From positions 1 to 5,836 of the forward strand of contig DAOVTM010000264.1 in assembly GCA_030633145.1 (NCBI GenBank): 5,836 nt of DNA, read 5' to 3'. Below are positions 1-4,828 of this stretch, in pieces. The translations under genes and the position numbers were made by a program. The notes below the pieces were generated by a model that saw only the letters and a list, made by a program, of their open reading frames with translations, was not told the origin of the DNA and made no database searches. The DNA is from Desulfobulbaceae bacterium. GTDB taxonomy: Bacteria > Desulfobacterota > Desulfobulbia > Desulfobulbales > Desulfobulbaceae. The stretch's first letter is position 1. Every line of letters starts with the position of its first letter.

Positions 1-1
1 G

Positions 2-145
2 AAGCATCGTATGCGTGCCTATCAGGGTGTTTTTCACATGAATCCTGACTATGCCTACTGGTATGGCTGGAACATGATGACCGAGGATCTTGGAGAAATC
101 CAGGAGCTTGCAAAGGTCATGCGTGCTACCCACGGCAAGAAGTAA
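2..145 (+). CDS. 3' end of a probable multihaem cytochrome c (HAO-like)
   Basis: Only the last 47 codons are in the window; the frame enters open at base 2 and stops at TAA 143-145. The peptide ends with HMNPDYAYWYGWNMM, then a charged helix and THGKK. The H-x-NPDY-x-x-WYGW pattern resembles the C-terminal part of octahaem hydroxylamine-oxidoreductase-like cytochromes, in which an aromatic-rich segment lies after the last haem-binding site. If so, the protein would be a periplasmic redox enzyme acting on nitrogen or sulfur oxyanions. No CxxCH haem motif falls inside the visible fragment, so the assignment rests on resemblance alone and I hold it loosely. The gene is followed 32 bases later by a strong intrinsic terminator, so it is the last gene of its transcript and is not co-transcribed with the retron downstream. 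Confidence 0.5.
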   Translation, partial: KHRMRAYQGVFHMNPDYAYWYGWNMMTEDLGEIQELAKVMRATHGKK

Positions 146-177
146 CCATTGACCGATCTGTAACGGTTTGATGAAGA

Positions 178-211
178 GGCGGTTGTTCCTGATGGAGCAA
201 CCGCCTTTTTT
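178..211 (+). terminator. Rho-independent terminator after the cytochrome-like gene
   Basis: GGCGGTTG (178-185) pairs with CAACCGCC (198-205). The stem continues inward through TTCC/GGAG with one G-T wobble to a TGAT tetraloop, giving 12 base pairs in all. It is followed directly by six T residues. This is a textbook intrinsic terminator and separates the first gene from the retron. Confidence 0.93.
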
Positions 212-331
212 ATTGGATAGAGTCAAATGGTATCCTGTTTACATTCTATGGCTTCCCCCCATCCTTCTCAGGCAGGGGGCTTAGGAACCTGGAAAACCAG
301 GCAAACGAATAGTAAAGACAAAATAAACAGG
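212..331 (+). other. Non-coding spacer with two small hairpins
   Basis: No convincing reading frame is present. The spacer holds a small hairpin CCTGG-AAAA-CCAGG (288-301). A possible weaker C-run/G-run stem (255-260 with 275-279) lies before it. Both lie upstream of the retron promoter, so they are not part of the predicted retron RNA. Their role, if any, is unknown. Confidence 0.4.
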
Positions 332-361
332 TTGACAAATAGACTTCGCTCTCTGTAACAT
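332..361 (+). promoter_or_regulatory. Sigma70-type promoter for the retron RNA
   Basis: A perfect -35 TTGACA lies at 332-337 and a -10-like TAACAT (four of six consensus bases) at 356-361, with an 18-bp spacer and a TG just before the -10. Transcription would begin about 6-8 bases after the -10, at roughly 367-369. That is where the pairing of the a1 arm starts. The independent agreement between promoter and RNA fold is the main support. Confidence 0.7.
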
Positions 362-366
362 TAGAT

Positions 367-537
367 AACGGTGGGCATTTCAAGTAGCCTTTTCATCCGA
401 TTGACTGTTTTCGGATCAGGCTCTCCGGGGATACCCCGGGGTATTCCTTTACTTTGCCATTGCATTGCATAAGCGTTTGCTGCATTCCATGCAGACCTGC
501 TTATGCTTCACCAGACTGGTTGAAATGACCCGCCGTT
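367..537 (+). ncRNA. Retron msr-msd non-coding RNA (predicted)
   Basis: The RNA ends pair: a1 AACGGTGGGCATTTCAA (367-383) matches a2 TTGAAATGACCCGCCGTT (520-537) over 17 bp, with one bulged A (528) and one wobble (T372-G532). Just inside a1 is TAGC (385-388), like the conserved AGC that holds the branching guanosine of known retrons, so G387 (or G384) is the candidate priming 2'-OH. Two msr-type stem-loops follow: ATCCGA/TCGGAT (395-400/411-416, 10-nt loop) and an 8-bp stem at 423-430/434-441 with an ATA loop. The msd part contains a long hairpin in which GCATAAGC (467-474) pairs with GCTTATGC (499-506) and, inside, CTGCAT (480-485) pairs with ATGCAG (489-494). The a2 arm lies about 70 bases before the RT frame. 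Retrons of known families have this order: a1, msr, msd, a2, RT. The msDNA would be copied from near 519 backwards. Length and ends are inferred. Confidence 0.85.
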
Positions 538-542
538 TTTTT
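520..542 (+). terminator. Possible terminator formed by the a2 arm and a T-run
   Basis: The GC-rich end of a2 (ACCCGCCG, 528-535) is followed at once by seven T residues (536-542). Once a2 pairs with a1, this gives a GC-rich helix followed by a U-run, as in an intrinsic terminator. It could end a share of transcripts as free retron RNA and let the rest read through into the RT. The hairpin would enclose about 136 bases, so this is only a suggestion. Confidence 0.4.
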
Positions 543-590
543 GCAATTTTCCGCAATTTTCAGCAATTTTTTGCAATTTTTTGTAATCCT
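541..590 (+). repeat. Tandem 10-bp repeats (NNGCAATTTT) between retron RNA and RT
   Basis: Four exact copies of GCAATTTT occur at exactly 10-bp spacing (543-550, 553-560, 563-570, 573-580), with a degenerate fifth (GTAATCCT, 583-590). The two bases between copies vary. A-tracts spaced at one helical turn should curve the DNA. On the RNA level this is a U-rich unstructured leader. The function is unknown. Confidence 0.85.
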
Positions 591-620
591 TTTCCTCCAC
601 AAACGCCCTATGGCCTCTAG

Positions 621-749
621 CGACAGGTTGCCCAGCATCTCGCCAATGCCCTTTCAAGCGGGGCGTGGGATACAGAACATTTACAGGAAAGGGCAGGATA
701 TGCACTGGATGGATCGCTTCACTGGGTATCTGGATTAATTGAGACCATC
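621..749 (+). other. Coding-looking 5' extension of the RT frame without a start codon
   Basis: The RT frame is open from 621 (after TAG 618-620) to the first usable start at 750. Translated, these 43 codons read like a helical protein domain, with pieces such as VAQHLANALSSGAW and LHWVSGLIETILHRY. They resemble the N-terminal region I recall before the RT domain in related long retron RTs. No ATG, GTG or TTG lies in this stretch; only CTG (705) and ATT (738) are possible rare starts. ATG 610 is in another frame and would join this frame after a -1 shift near 619-623. Either the 5' end is frameshifted (natural or a sequencing error), or initiation is unusual. Confidence 0.6.
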
Positions 750-1967
750 TTGCACCGCTATCCAACCCGACCGCCATCTCCAAAACAACTCTGTGAGTAT
801 ATCACCTCTTCCACTGAATTTTCCAGGGTATGGCAGGAGAGCAAAAATCGTCCAGTTATTGCAGGATATCTGCTGATACCTCAGCAAATGGAACCGCCAG
901 TGCCATGTTTTGCAGACCTTACCCTGCCCCGGCTTGCAACAATGTCAGATGTGGCTCAATGGTTCTGTCTGACTCCTGGAGAATTGGGCTGGCTTGCCGA
1001 TCCCGAGGCAAGGCAGAACCGAATTCCTCCAGGCCCGCTCCACCACTATCTCTACCAGTGGCAGAAGAAAAAACATGGGAAACCGCGTCTTATTGAGTCG
1101 CCCAAGACATATCTTAAAACAATCCAGCGTCGAATCTTACACGAAATACTGGATCTTCTGCCTGTGCATGAGGCTGCCCATGGATTTAAAAAAGGACATT
1201 CCTGTGTCAGTTTTGCCGTACCCCATTGCGGGAAAGCAGTTCTCCTTCGTATGGATTTACAGGACTTCTTTTTGACCATTCCAGTATCCAGAATCCACGC
1301 CCTGTTTCGTTCCCTTGGCTACCCTTGGGCTGTTGCCCGGATTCTCACCGGGTTATGCACCCACACCAGCGCGGATATTTTTAATGCCCTTCCTGCGAGC
1401 AAACGACCAAAATGGCAGATACGCAAACAATACCGGCAGCCCCATCTGCCCCAGGGGAGTCCGGCATCTCCGGCTCTTGCCAATCTCTGCTGTTTCCGCT
1501 TTGACTGCCGCCTGGCCGGACTGGCTCGGAGCCTGAATTCGATCTATACCAGATATGCCGACGACCTTGCATTTTCTGGAGACAGGGATTTCAACCGCAA
1601 GGCTGATCGTATCCATGTACAGGTTGGGGCAATTGCTCTGGAAGAGGGTTTTCAGCTCAACAGCAAGAAAACCAGAATTATGAGAGCAAGCGTCAGTCAG
1701 CGTTTGACCGGCATGGTTGTCAACCAGCACCCCAATATCCAGCGCAGGGAATACGATATTCTCAAGGCGATCCTCTATAACTGCCATCGATATGGTCATC
1801 AGAGCCAAAATCGTGACGGACATCAGGATTTTCGAGCCTATCTTGGTGGCCGTGTTTCCTGGGTTGAAACCGTTAACCCTGAGCGTGGTCTTCGTTTGCG
1901 CAACCTCATAAACTCCATTAACTGGCTTGAACAGCATCCTTCAAGTGTGATAAGACAGACATCGTAA
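750..1967 (+). CDS. ret: Retron-type reverse transcriptase
   Basis: This RNA-directed DNA polymerase would copy the msd part of the adjacent RNA into msDNA, primed from the branching guanosine. Residues from the TTG start at 750: an N-terminal region (1-95); HYLYQWQKKKHGKPRLIESPK (99-119), the fingers motif before the core; AAHGFKKGHS (142-151); RMDLQDFF (167-174) with the first catalytic Asp (D169); LPQGSPASPALAN (233-245); TRYADDLAFSG (267-277) with the YADD aspartates D271 and D272; and QRLTGMVVN (317-325), equivalent to the VTG motif of retron RTs. LPQGSP plus TRYADDL and the VTG-like motif favour a retron RT over group II intron or diversity-generating RTs. The core is intact. The TTG start has no good ribosome-binding site, and the frame extends in a coding-like way back to 621, so the true protein is probably about 40-45 residues longer or the 5' end is damaged. 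No effector domain is fused and no same-strand partner gene follows. Confidence 0.93.
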   Translation: MHRYPTRPPSPKQLCEYITSSTEFSRVWQESKNRPVIAGYLLIPQQMEPPVPCFADLTLPRLATMSDVAQWFCLTPGELGWLADPEARQNRIPPGPLHHYLYQWQKKKHGKPRLIESPKTYLKTIQRRILHEILDLLPVHEAAHGFKKGHSCVSFAVPHCGKAVLLRMDLQDFFLTIPVSRIHALFRSLGYPWAVARILTGLCTHTSADIFNALPASKRPKWQIRKQYRQPHLPQGSPASPALANLCCFRFDCRLAGLARSLNSIYTRYADDLAFSGDRDFNRKADRIHVQVGAIALEEGFQLNSKKTRIMRASVSQRLTGMVVNQHPNIQRREYDILKAILYNCHRYGHQSQNRDGHQDFRAYLGGRVSWVETVNPERGLRLRNLINSINWLEQHPSSVIRQTS

Positions 1968-1975
1968 ACGTTTAC
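1964..1975. repeat. Perfect 12-bp palindrome spanning two convergent stop codons
   Basis: GTAAACGTTTAC is fully palindromic and contains the RT stop TAA (1965-1967, + strand) and the exonuclease stop TAA (1974-1972, - strand). No T-run follows, so it is not a convincing bidirectional terminator. It marks the tight convergent junction. Confidence 0.6.
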
Positions 1976-2472
1976 TCAAGTTTATGTTGTTTTTTCGCTA
2001 TCCTGCTAAGATGCGCCGGTGTCTTTGCCTTGCTGGTCTTTGTTATTTTCTGCATCAATCCAAACGGCACTTCGTTGAGACCATAGGTCGTCTTAATATC
2101 ATTAATCATGCCGATCCACAACCGACCGGTCATCTCGGCATCGGCTAGCACCCGGTGAAACGTGCCGTCGGTTTCAATATCGCAGTAATCAACCAGTGTT
2201 CCCATCTTATGATTCGGAGCATTCGGGTAAATCCGCCGTGCCGCCAGCACCTTTTCACAGGGCGGGGCTGTCTGGAGCATTGCATTACTGATCCCGGTGT
2301 ATGAAGTGATAAAGGAGTTGACGTGAAACCCGGGATTCATAAGGCTCTGGAAGCTGTCTATAATCCTGTTGTTTTCAATGTGTACAGCACCAATTTCAAT
2401 GGCTCGGTCACCATATCGGGGAAGGCAGGCGGTTGTTTCAAAGTCAAGAACTATGACGGTGTAGTGGCCCAT
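1972..2472 (-). CDS. DnaQ-like DEDDh 3'-5' exonuclease, internally deleted
   Basis: The protein belongs to the DEDDh exonuclease superfamily (DNA polymerase III epsilon, RNase T and relatives), which removes nucleotides from 3' ends using two metal ions held by four acidic residues and a histidine. Exo I is clear at VLDFETT (residues 8-14; D10, E12), and Exo III at HRVLADAEMTGRLW (106-119; H106, D111). The Exo II segment, normally N-x-x-FD-x-x-FL between these, is absent: TAPPCEKV (68-75) runs straight into LAARRIYPNAPNHKMGTLV. About 40 residues appear to be missing in frame, which agrees with the 166-aa length against roughly 200 for close relatives. The product should lack a catalytic Asp and is likely inactive as a nuclease. 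The start ATG (2472) has AGGA at 2479-2482, six bases upstream. It lies 18 bases after the stop of the upstream gene, so it is probably the last gene of a three-gene operon. Confidence 0.88.
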   Translation of the reverse strand: MGHYTVIVLDFETTACLPRYGDRAIEIGAVHIENNRIIDSFQSLMNPGFHVNSFITSYTGISNAMLQTAPPCEKVLAARRIYPNAPNHKMGTLVDYCDIETDGTFHRVLADAEMTGRLWIGMINDIKTTYGLNEVPFGLMQKITKTSKAKTPAHLSRIAKKQHKLE

Positions 2473-2478
2473 GGATTA

Positions 2479-2482
2479 TCCT
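2479..2482 (-). promoter_or_regulatory. Ribosome binding site of the exonuclease gene
   Basis: Read on the minus strand, AGGA stands six bases before ATG 2472-2470. It lies within the 18-bp gap after the preceding gene, supporting this start and its translation as part of the same transcript. Confidence 0.65.
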
Positions 2483-2490
2483 GATGAAAA

Positions 2491-3039
2491 TTATAAATCT
2501 TTGGCTGCGTCCAGTAAAGAATGCACTATGACATCAATCGATTGAGAGTCGATAATTTCCACAAGTGGCTTGTTCTGATATTTAAAAACAGCCATACTGT
2601 CGGGCTGGTCGTCGAGATTCTGCCAGGAGTTGTTTGTTGGGGCATTGAGAAATTCAGGAGCTGACTGGTACAAACCTATACGGTTGAGCGATTGGTATAT
2701 GTCTTTTTTTTCAGTCTGTTTTGCAATACCCCATGCCGCTACAGGTTCTTTAAAGGTATTCGGTGCCAGGTAAATAATAAAAAATGCGCACCACTCAACC
2801 TTCCAACTCCTTCCCCTTTTCCATTCAGGCGTATAATGGCGAACAATATATTTGGGTAGCCATTGCTGAGGTGCGTAATGGGCTCTGGAGTACTCCCAGA
2901 AGCTGGCTGAACCTCCCAGTGCAACAAGCTGAGAATTGGTCATTTTTTCTTCCACATGCTTGACCACCCGCGAGACATCAACCAAAAAACCGTCTAAAAA
3001 ATTAAATGCGTCATAAACACTTTTTCCAAGCTCTGTCAT
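2491..3039 (-). CDS. Unrecognised 182-aa protein coupled to the PD-(D/E)XK nuclease gene
   Basis: I do not recognise this protein. I chose ATG 3039, which overlaps the upstream stop in an ATGA (3039-3036) and so suggests translational coupling. A longer open frame from 3099 would need a 64-base overlap and adds a sequence without a supporting signal. The protein begins with an amphipathic helix (YDAFNFLDGFLVDVSRVVKHVEEKM, about residues 9-33). A middle part rich in aromatic and basic residues follows (WLPKYIVRHYTPEWKRGRSWKVEW, about 60-83), then a short hydrophobic strand (CAFFIIYLA) and an acidic C-terminal half. There is no signal peptide, no clear membrane segment and no catalytic motif that I can name. 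Its fixed partnership with the nuclease suggests an accessory, specificity or inhibitory subunit; this is inference. A run of eight A residues on the coding strand (plus 2704-2711) could slip. Confidence 0.75.
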   Translation of the reverse strand: MTELGKSVYDAFNFLDGFLVDVSRVVKHVEEKMTNSQLVALGGSASFWEYSRAHYAPQQWLPKYIVRHYTPEWKRGRSWKVEWCAFFIIYLAPNTFKEPVAAWGIAKQTEKKDIYQSLNRIGLYQSAPEFLNAPTNNSWQNLDDQPDSMAVFKYQNKPLVEIIDSQSIDVIVHSLLDAAKDL

Positions 3040-3890
3040 GATAGTTTTTCCAGTAAGAATGATCGATATTTTTTTGAGGCTGTCGGCTGAATGTCCCAAA
3101 AAAAATCATTGAAGAATGATGGTGTTCCCTCATACCCCTGCCAGCAGGTTGATTGAAATCCCTGAAACGGTATCAGACCTTTTTTTTGCAAGAGCAGATG
3201 CAGGTCTTGCAACAACAAGTCAAGTCCGTCATTTGTTCCCCGGATGTACGGCTTCAGGCTCTCTGCCAATGAATTCCATGAAAGCCAATATGAGGGTACA
3301 GGCCAGGGAACCCGCATTTTTTCCATTGATTTTTGATAATCGTTAGAGGGCAGGGTAGAGTGGATGGTGATAAAGAGATGTACCTTTACAGTATCTTGCA
3401 GGTCGAAAGGATCGTTGCTGTGATTGTCCAGATGAAACCAGTCAGCAATCTCAGCAGGTGTCATTTTTTTAAGAGATACAACTTGATCAGCAAGCTGATT
3501 GCCGGTTATTGCACAGGACTCATCAGGGTCTTCCCTGTCCCAATCACTGGTACCTGAAAAGTACTTTGCCTCAACAACGATTAATAACGGCGAGCCGGAA
3601 TGAAAAGAGATCAGTAACGCCACGTCCGGTTCTCTGCCATTTGGCAGTTTGGGCCAAAAGCTGTAACGAACAGTCCTGACCTGCCGGTCAGCAAAAAAGG
3701 CAATAATCGGTTTTTGCTCAGAAGATAGCTGTGGTTGTTGCGCCTGTGCTACCCAGTCCAGAAATCCGTTTTCAAAACCAGCATATTTCATGGCACCAAA
3801 GACATCTGAGGTCAAAAGGTCTTCCATGCGTTCACTGGCACCATTTGGACGGTCAGGTGATAATTTTCCTTTTAATTCAGCTATGGTCAT
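3036..3890 (-). CDS. PD-(D/E)XK nuclease-fold protein, probable defence gene
   Basis: This 284-aa protein shows the signature of restriction-endonuclease-like folds. An N-terminal helix ERMEDLLTSDVFG (20-32) supplies a candidate Glu (E23). REPDVALLI (86-94) gives the metal-binding D89, and LLIVVEAKYF (102-111) supplies the E-x-K pair E107 and K109. Downstream, NQLADQVVSLKK matches the conserved Gln-containing helix that often follows the E-x-K strand. Such folds cut DNA in restriction, repair and phage-defence systems. I recognise the fold but not a named system. The C-terminal half (about 160-284) contains tryptophan-rich segments (PSYWLSWNSL, WDIQPTA) and may bind substrate or the partner. 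It is the first gene of a compact minus-strand operon with the 182-aa protein and the deleted exonuclease. The start ATG 3890 has no clear Shine-Dalgarno; a TATTAT lies only a few bases upstream, so a leaderless transcript is possible. Confidence 0.8.
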   Translation of the reverse strand: MTIAELKGKLSPDRPNGASERMEDLLTSDVFGAMKYAGFENGFLDWVAQAQQPQLSSEQKPIIAFFADRQVRTVRYSFWPKLPNGREPDVALLISFHSGSPLLIVVEAKYFSGTSDWDREDPDESCAITGNQLADQVVSLKKMTPAEIADWFHLDNHSNDPFDLQDTVKVHLFITIHSTLPSNDYQKSMEKMRVPWPVPSYWLSWNSLAESLKPYIRGTNDGLDLLLQDLHLLLQKKGLIPFQGFQSTCWQGYEGTPSFFNDFFWDIQPTASKKYRSFLLEKLS

Positions 3891-3959
3891 GGGGTATAAT
3901 AGAGGTTGGATAATGCACTATTTTCGTGATTGGAGGTATCACATTTGGTTATATTTTTT

Positions 3960-4147
3960 GGCATCCTTCATTTGCCAGTTAACATTTTTTTCATCAAGCT
4001 GTTCGTGCTGGTGCGTAAAACGCACCCTACATTTTTGTAAAAACGGGACGTTGTAGGGTGCATTTTATGCACCAAAAGTGGTTGCAACCTTGAAAGTGTC
4101 AGATAAGCGCAGACTTCGACTACTTTTGCATCAATATGAAGGATGCC
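3960..4147. mobile_element. MITE-like element with terminal inverted repeats and target duplication
   Basis: GGCATCCTTCAT (3960-3971) and ATGAAGGATGCC (4136-4147) are perfect 12-bp terminal inverted repeats enclosing 188 bp without a gene. Directly outside lie matching 8-bp direct repeats, TATTTTTT at 3952-3959 and at 4148-4155, as expected for a target-site duplication. The inside carries a large palindrome (4010-4073). Non-autonomous miniature elements have this structure. The A/T-rich duplication could partly be chance. It sits between two minus-strand operons and can supply a hairpin downstream of the acyltransferase gene. Confidence 0.65.
4010..4073. repeat. Internal palindrome of the GTGCGT...ACGCAC / GTAGGGTGC type
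   Basis: The arm at 4010-4031 is the reverse complement of 4052-4073 at 20 of 22 positions, with a 20-base spacer. The core words GGTGCGT, CGCACCCTACA and TGTAGGGTGC belong to a widespread kind of bacterial palindromic repeat. Each arm is itself partly self-complementary (GGTGCGT-AAA-ACGCACC), so a cruciform or branched RNA could form. Confidence 0.85.
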
Positions 4148-4214
4148 TATTTTTTTAAATTATTTTTTGCGAACTGGAGTGTATTCCAGAAACATCTTGC
4201 ACTTGAAAAATTGT

Positions 4215-4817
4215 TCAATCCAAGTTGGAAATATTACGGTCGTCATTTTTGACATGTCCATGTCTCTCTCGGAAAAGAGGCGACTGCTCCTTAAGATCCA
4301 TAGCACGATCAAAGGTAATGTACATCGGCTGGTACTGCGCACCTTTTTTTCCAACCAGGGAACCAAAAGATTTTAAGCCTAAATGTTTATAGAGTTTTAA
4401 CTGGCGGGTGGTGCCGGAGATAACGGCCAAATCATAGCCACGTTTGAGAGCCAGAAAAAAAACTTTTTTTAAAATATCTGTAAAAATTCTCCTTTTGCGG
4501 TGTTTTTTCTCAATCGCCAGCAAGCGGATTTCACAAATTGACCTGTAATCAGGTAAGTAAGAGTCAAGATCCTCAAGTTTATTGTCCAGCGAGAAAGGAC
4601 GTTTGTCATGAATTGCCAGCATTCCCAGCAGTTCATGATCCCGCACACAGATCACATAGGTATTCTGATGATGAAACTTGTCAACGAGCTTTCGGCTTTT
4701 ATTGCCTACATGCTGGGGGATTTCATCTACAAAGGTGCGGTAATTTAAGCTATGTATCGCTTCAAATTCCCAAGGTTCAGATGCAATTTTAAAAACCAGC
4801 GCCTGCTCATCTTTCAT
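4215..4817 (-). CDS. GNAT-fold acyltransferase (N-acyl-amino-acid-synthase-like)
   Basis: This 200-aa protein looks like a GNAT-family acyltransferase, resembling the FeeM-like or autoinducer-synthase-like branch that moves long acyl chains onto amino groups. Visible elements are an N-terminal helix with YRTFVDEIPQ (26-35), strand pair TYVICVRDHELLGMLAIHDKRPFSL (53-77), then CEIRLLAIEKKHRKRR (95-110). The last corresponds to strand 4 and the acyl-donor-binding turn, although the usual R-x-x-G-x-G/A is degenerate here. The segment GYDLAVISGTTRQLKLYKHLGLKSFG fits the closing strand and helix of the fold. ATG 4817 is preferred over GTG 4826 because AGGTGA stands five bases before it; that AGGTGA also contains the plsY stop, so the genes are translationally linked. 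Pairing with PlsY suggests an acyl-ACP or acyl-phosphate-fed lipid or N-acyl product. The exact substrate cannot be read from the sequence. Confidence 0.75.
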   Translation of the reverse strand: MKDEQALVFKIASEPWEFEAIHSLNYRTFVDEIPQHVGNKSRKLVDKFHHQNTYVICVRDHELLGMLAIHDKRPFSLDNKLEDLDSYLPDYRSICEIRLLAIEKKHRKRRIFTDILKKVFFLALKRGYDLAVISGTTRQLKLYKHLGLKSFGSLVGKKGAQYQPMYITFDRAMDLKEQSPLFRERHGHVKNDDRNISNLD

Positions 4818-4822
4818 AAAAA

Positions 4823-4828
4823 TCACCT
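4823..4828 (-). promoter_or_regulatory. Ribosome binding site overlapping the plsY stop
   Basis: On the minus strand AGGTGA (4828-4823) is both the Shine-Dalgarno for ATG 4817, at five bases spacing, and the carrier of the plsY TGA stop. This decides the acyltransferase start and implies coupled translation. Confidence 0.75.

Noticed and set aside
541..590. CRISPR array or diversity-generating template repeat
   Set aside because: The units are 10 bp without unique spacers, and the RT has LPQGSP and VTG-like motifs rather than those of diversity-generating RTs. No template/variable repeat pair was seen.
541..738. Plus-strand 65-codon frame starting in the tandem repeats
   Set aside because: The first part is a translation of the 10-bp repeats. 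The second overlaps the better-looking RT frame. Only its internal ATG 610 is of interest, as a possible RT start followed by a frameshift.
508..783. Minus-strand 91-codon open frame across the retron leader
   Set aside because: It runs through the tandem repeats and a2 arm. Its translation is low-complexity (repeated KLQK-like words) and derives from the repeat, with no ribosome-binding site.
1353..1937. 194-codon minus-strand open frame opposite the RT
   Set aside because: It lies entirely antisense to well-conserved RT motifs, has no recognisable domain and is a shadow of the RT frame.
750..1967. Group II intron reverse transcriptase
   Set aside because: There is no maturase or HNH-like C-terminal region and no intron domain V-like structure after the gene. 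The TRYADDL and QRLTG motifs, together with the upstream a1/a2 RNA, fit a retron better.
3040..3099. Upstream start for the 182-aa protein
   Set aside because: It would overlap the nuclease gene by 64 bases, whereas ATG 3039 gives the usual ATGA coupling.
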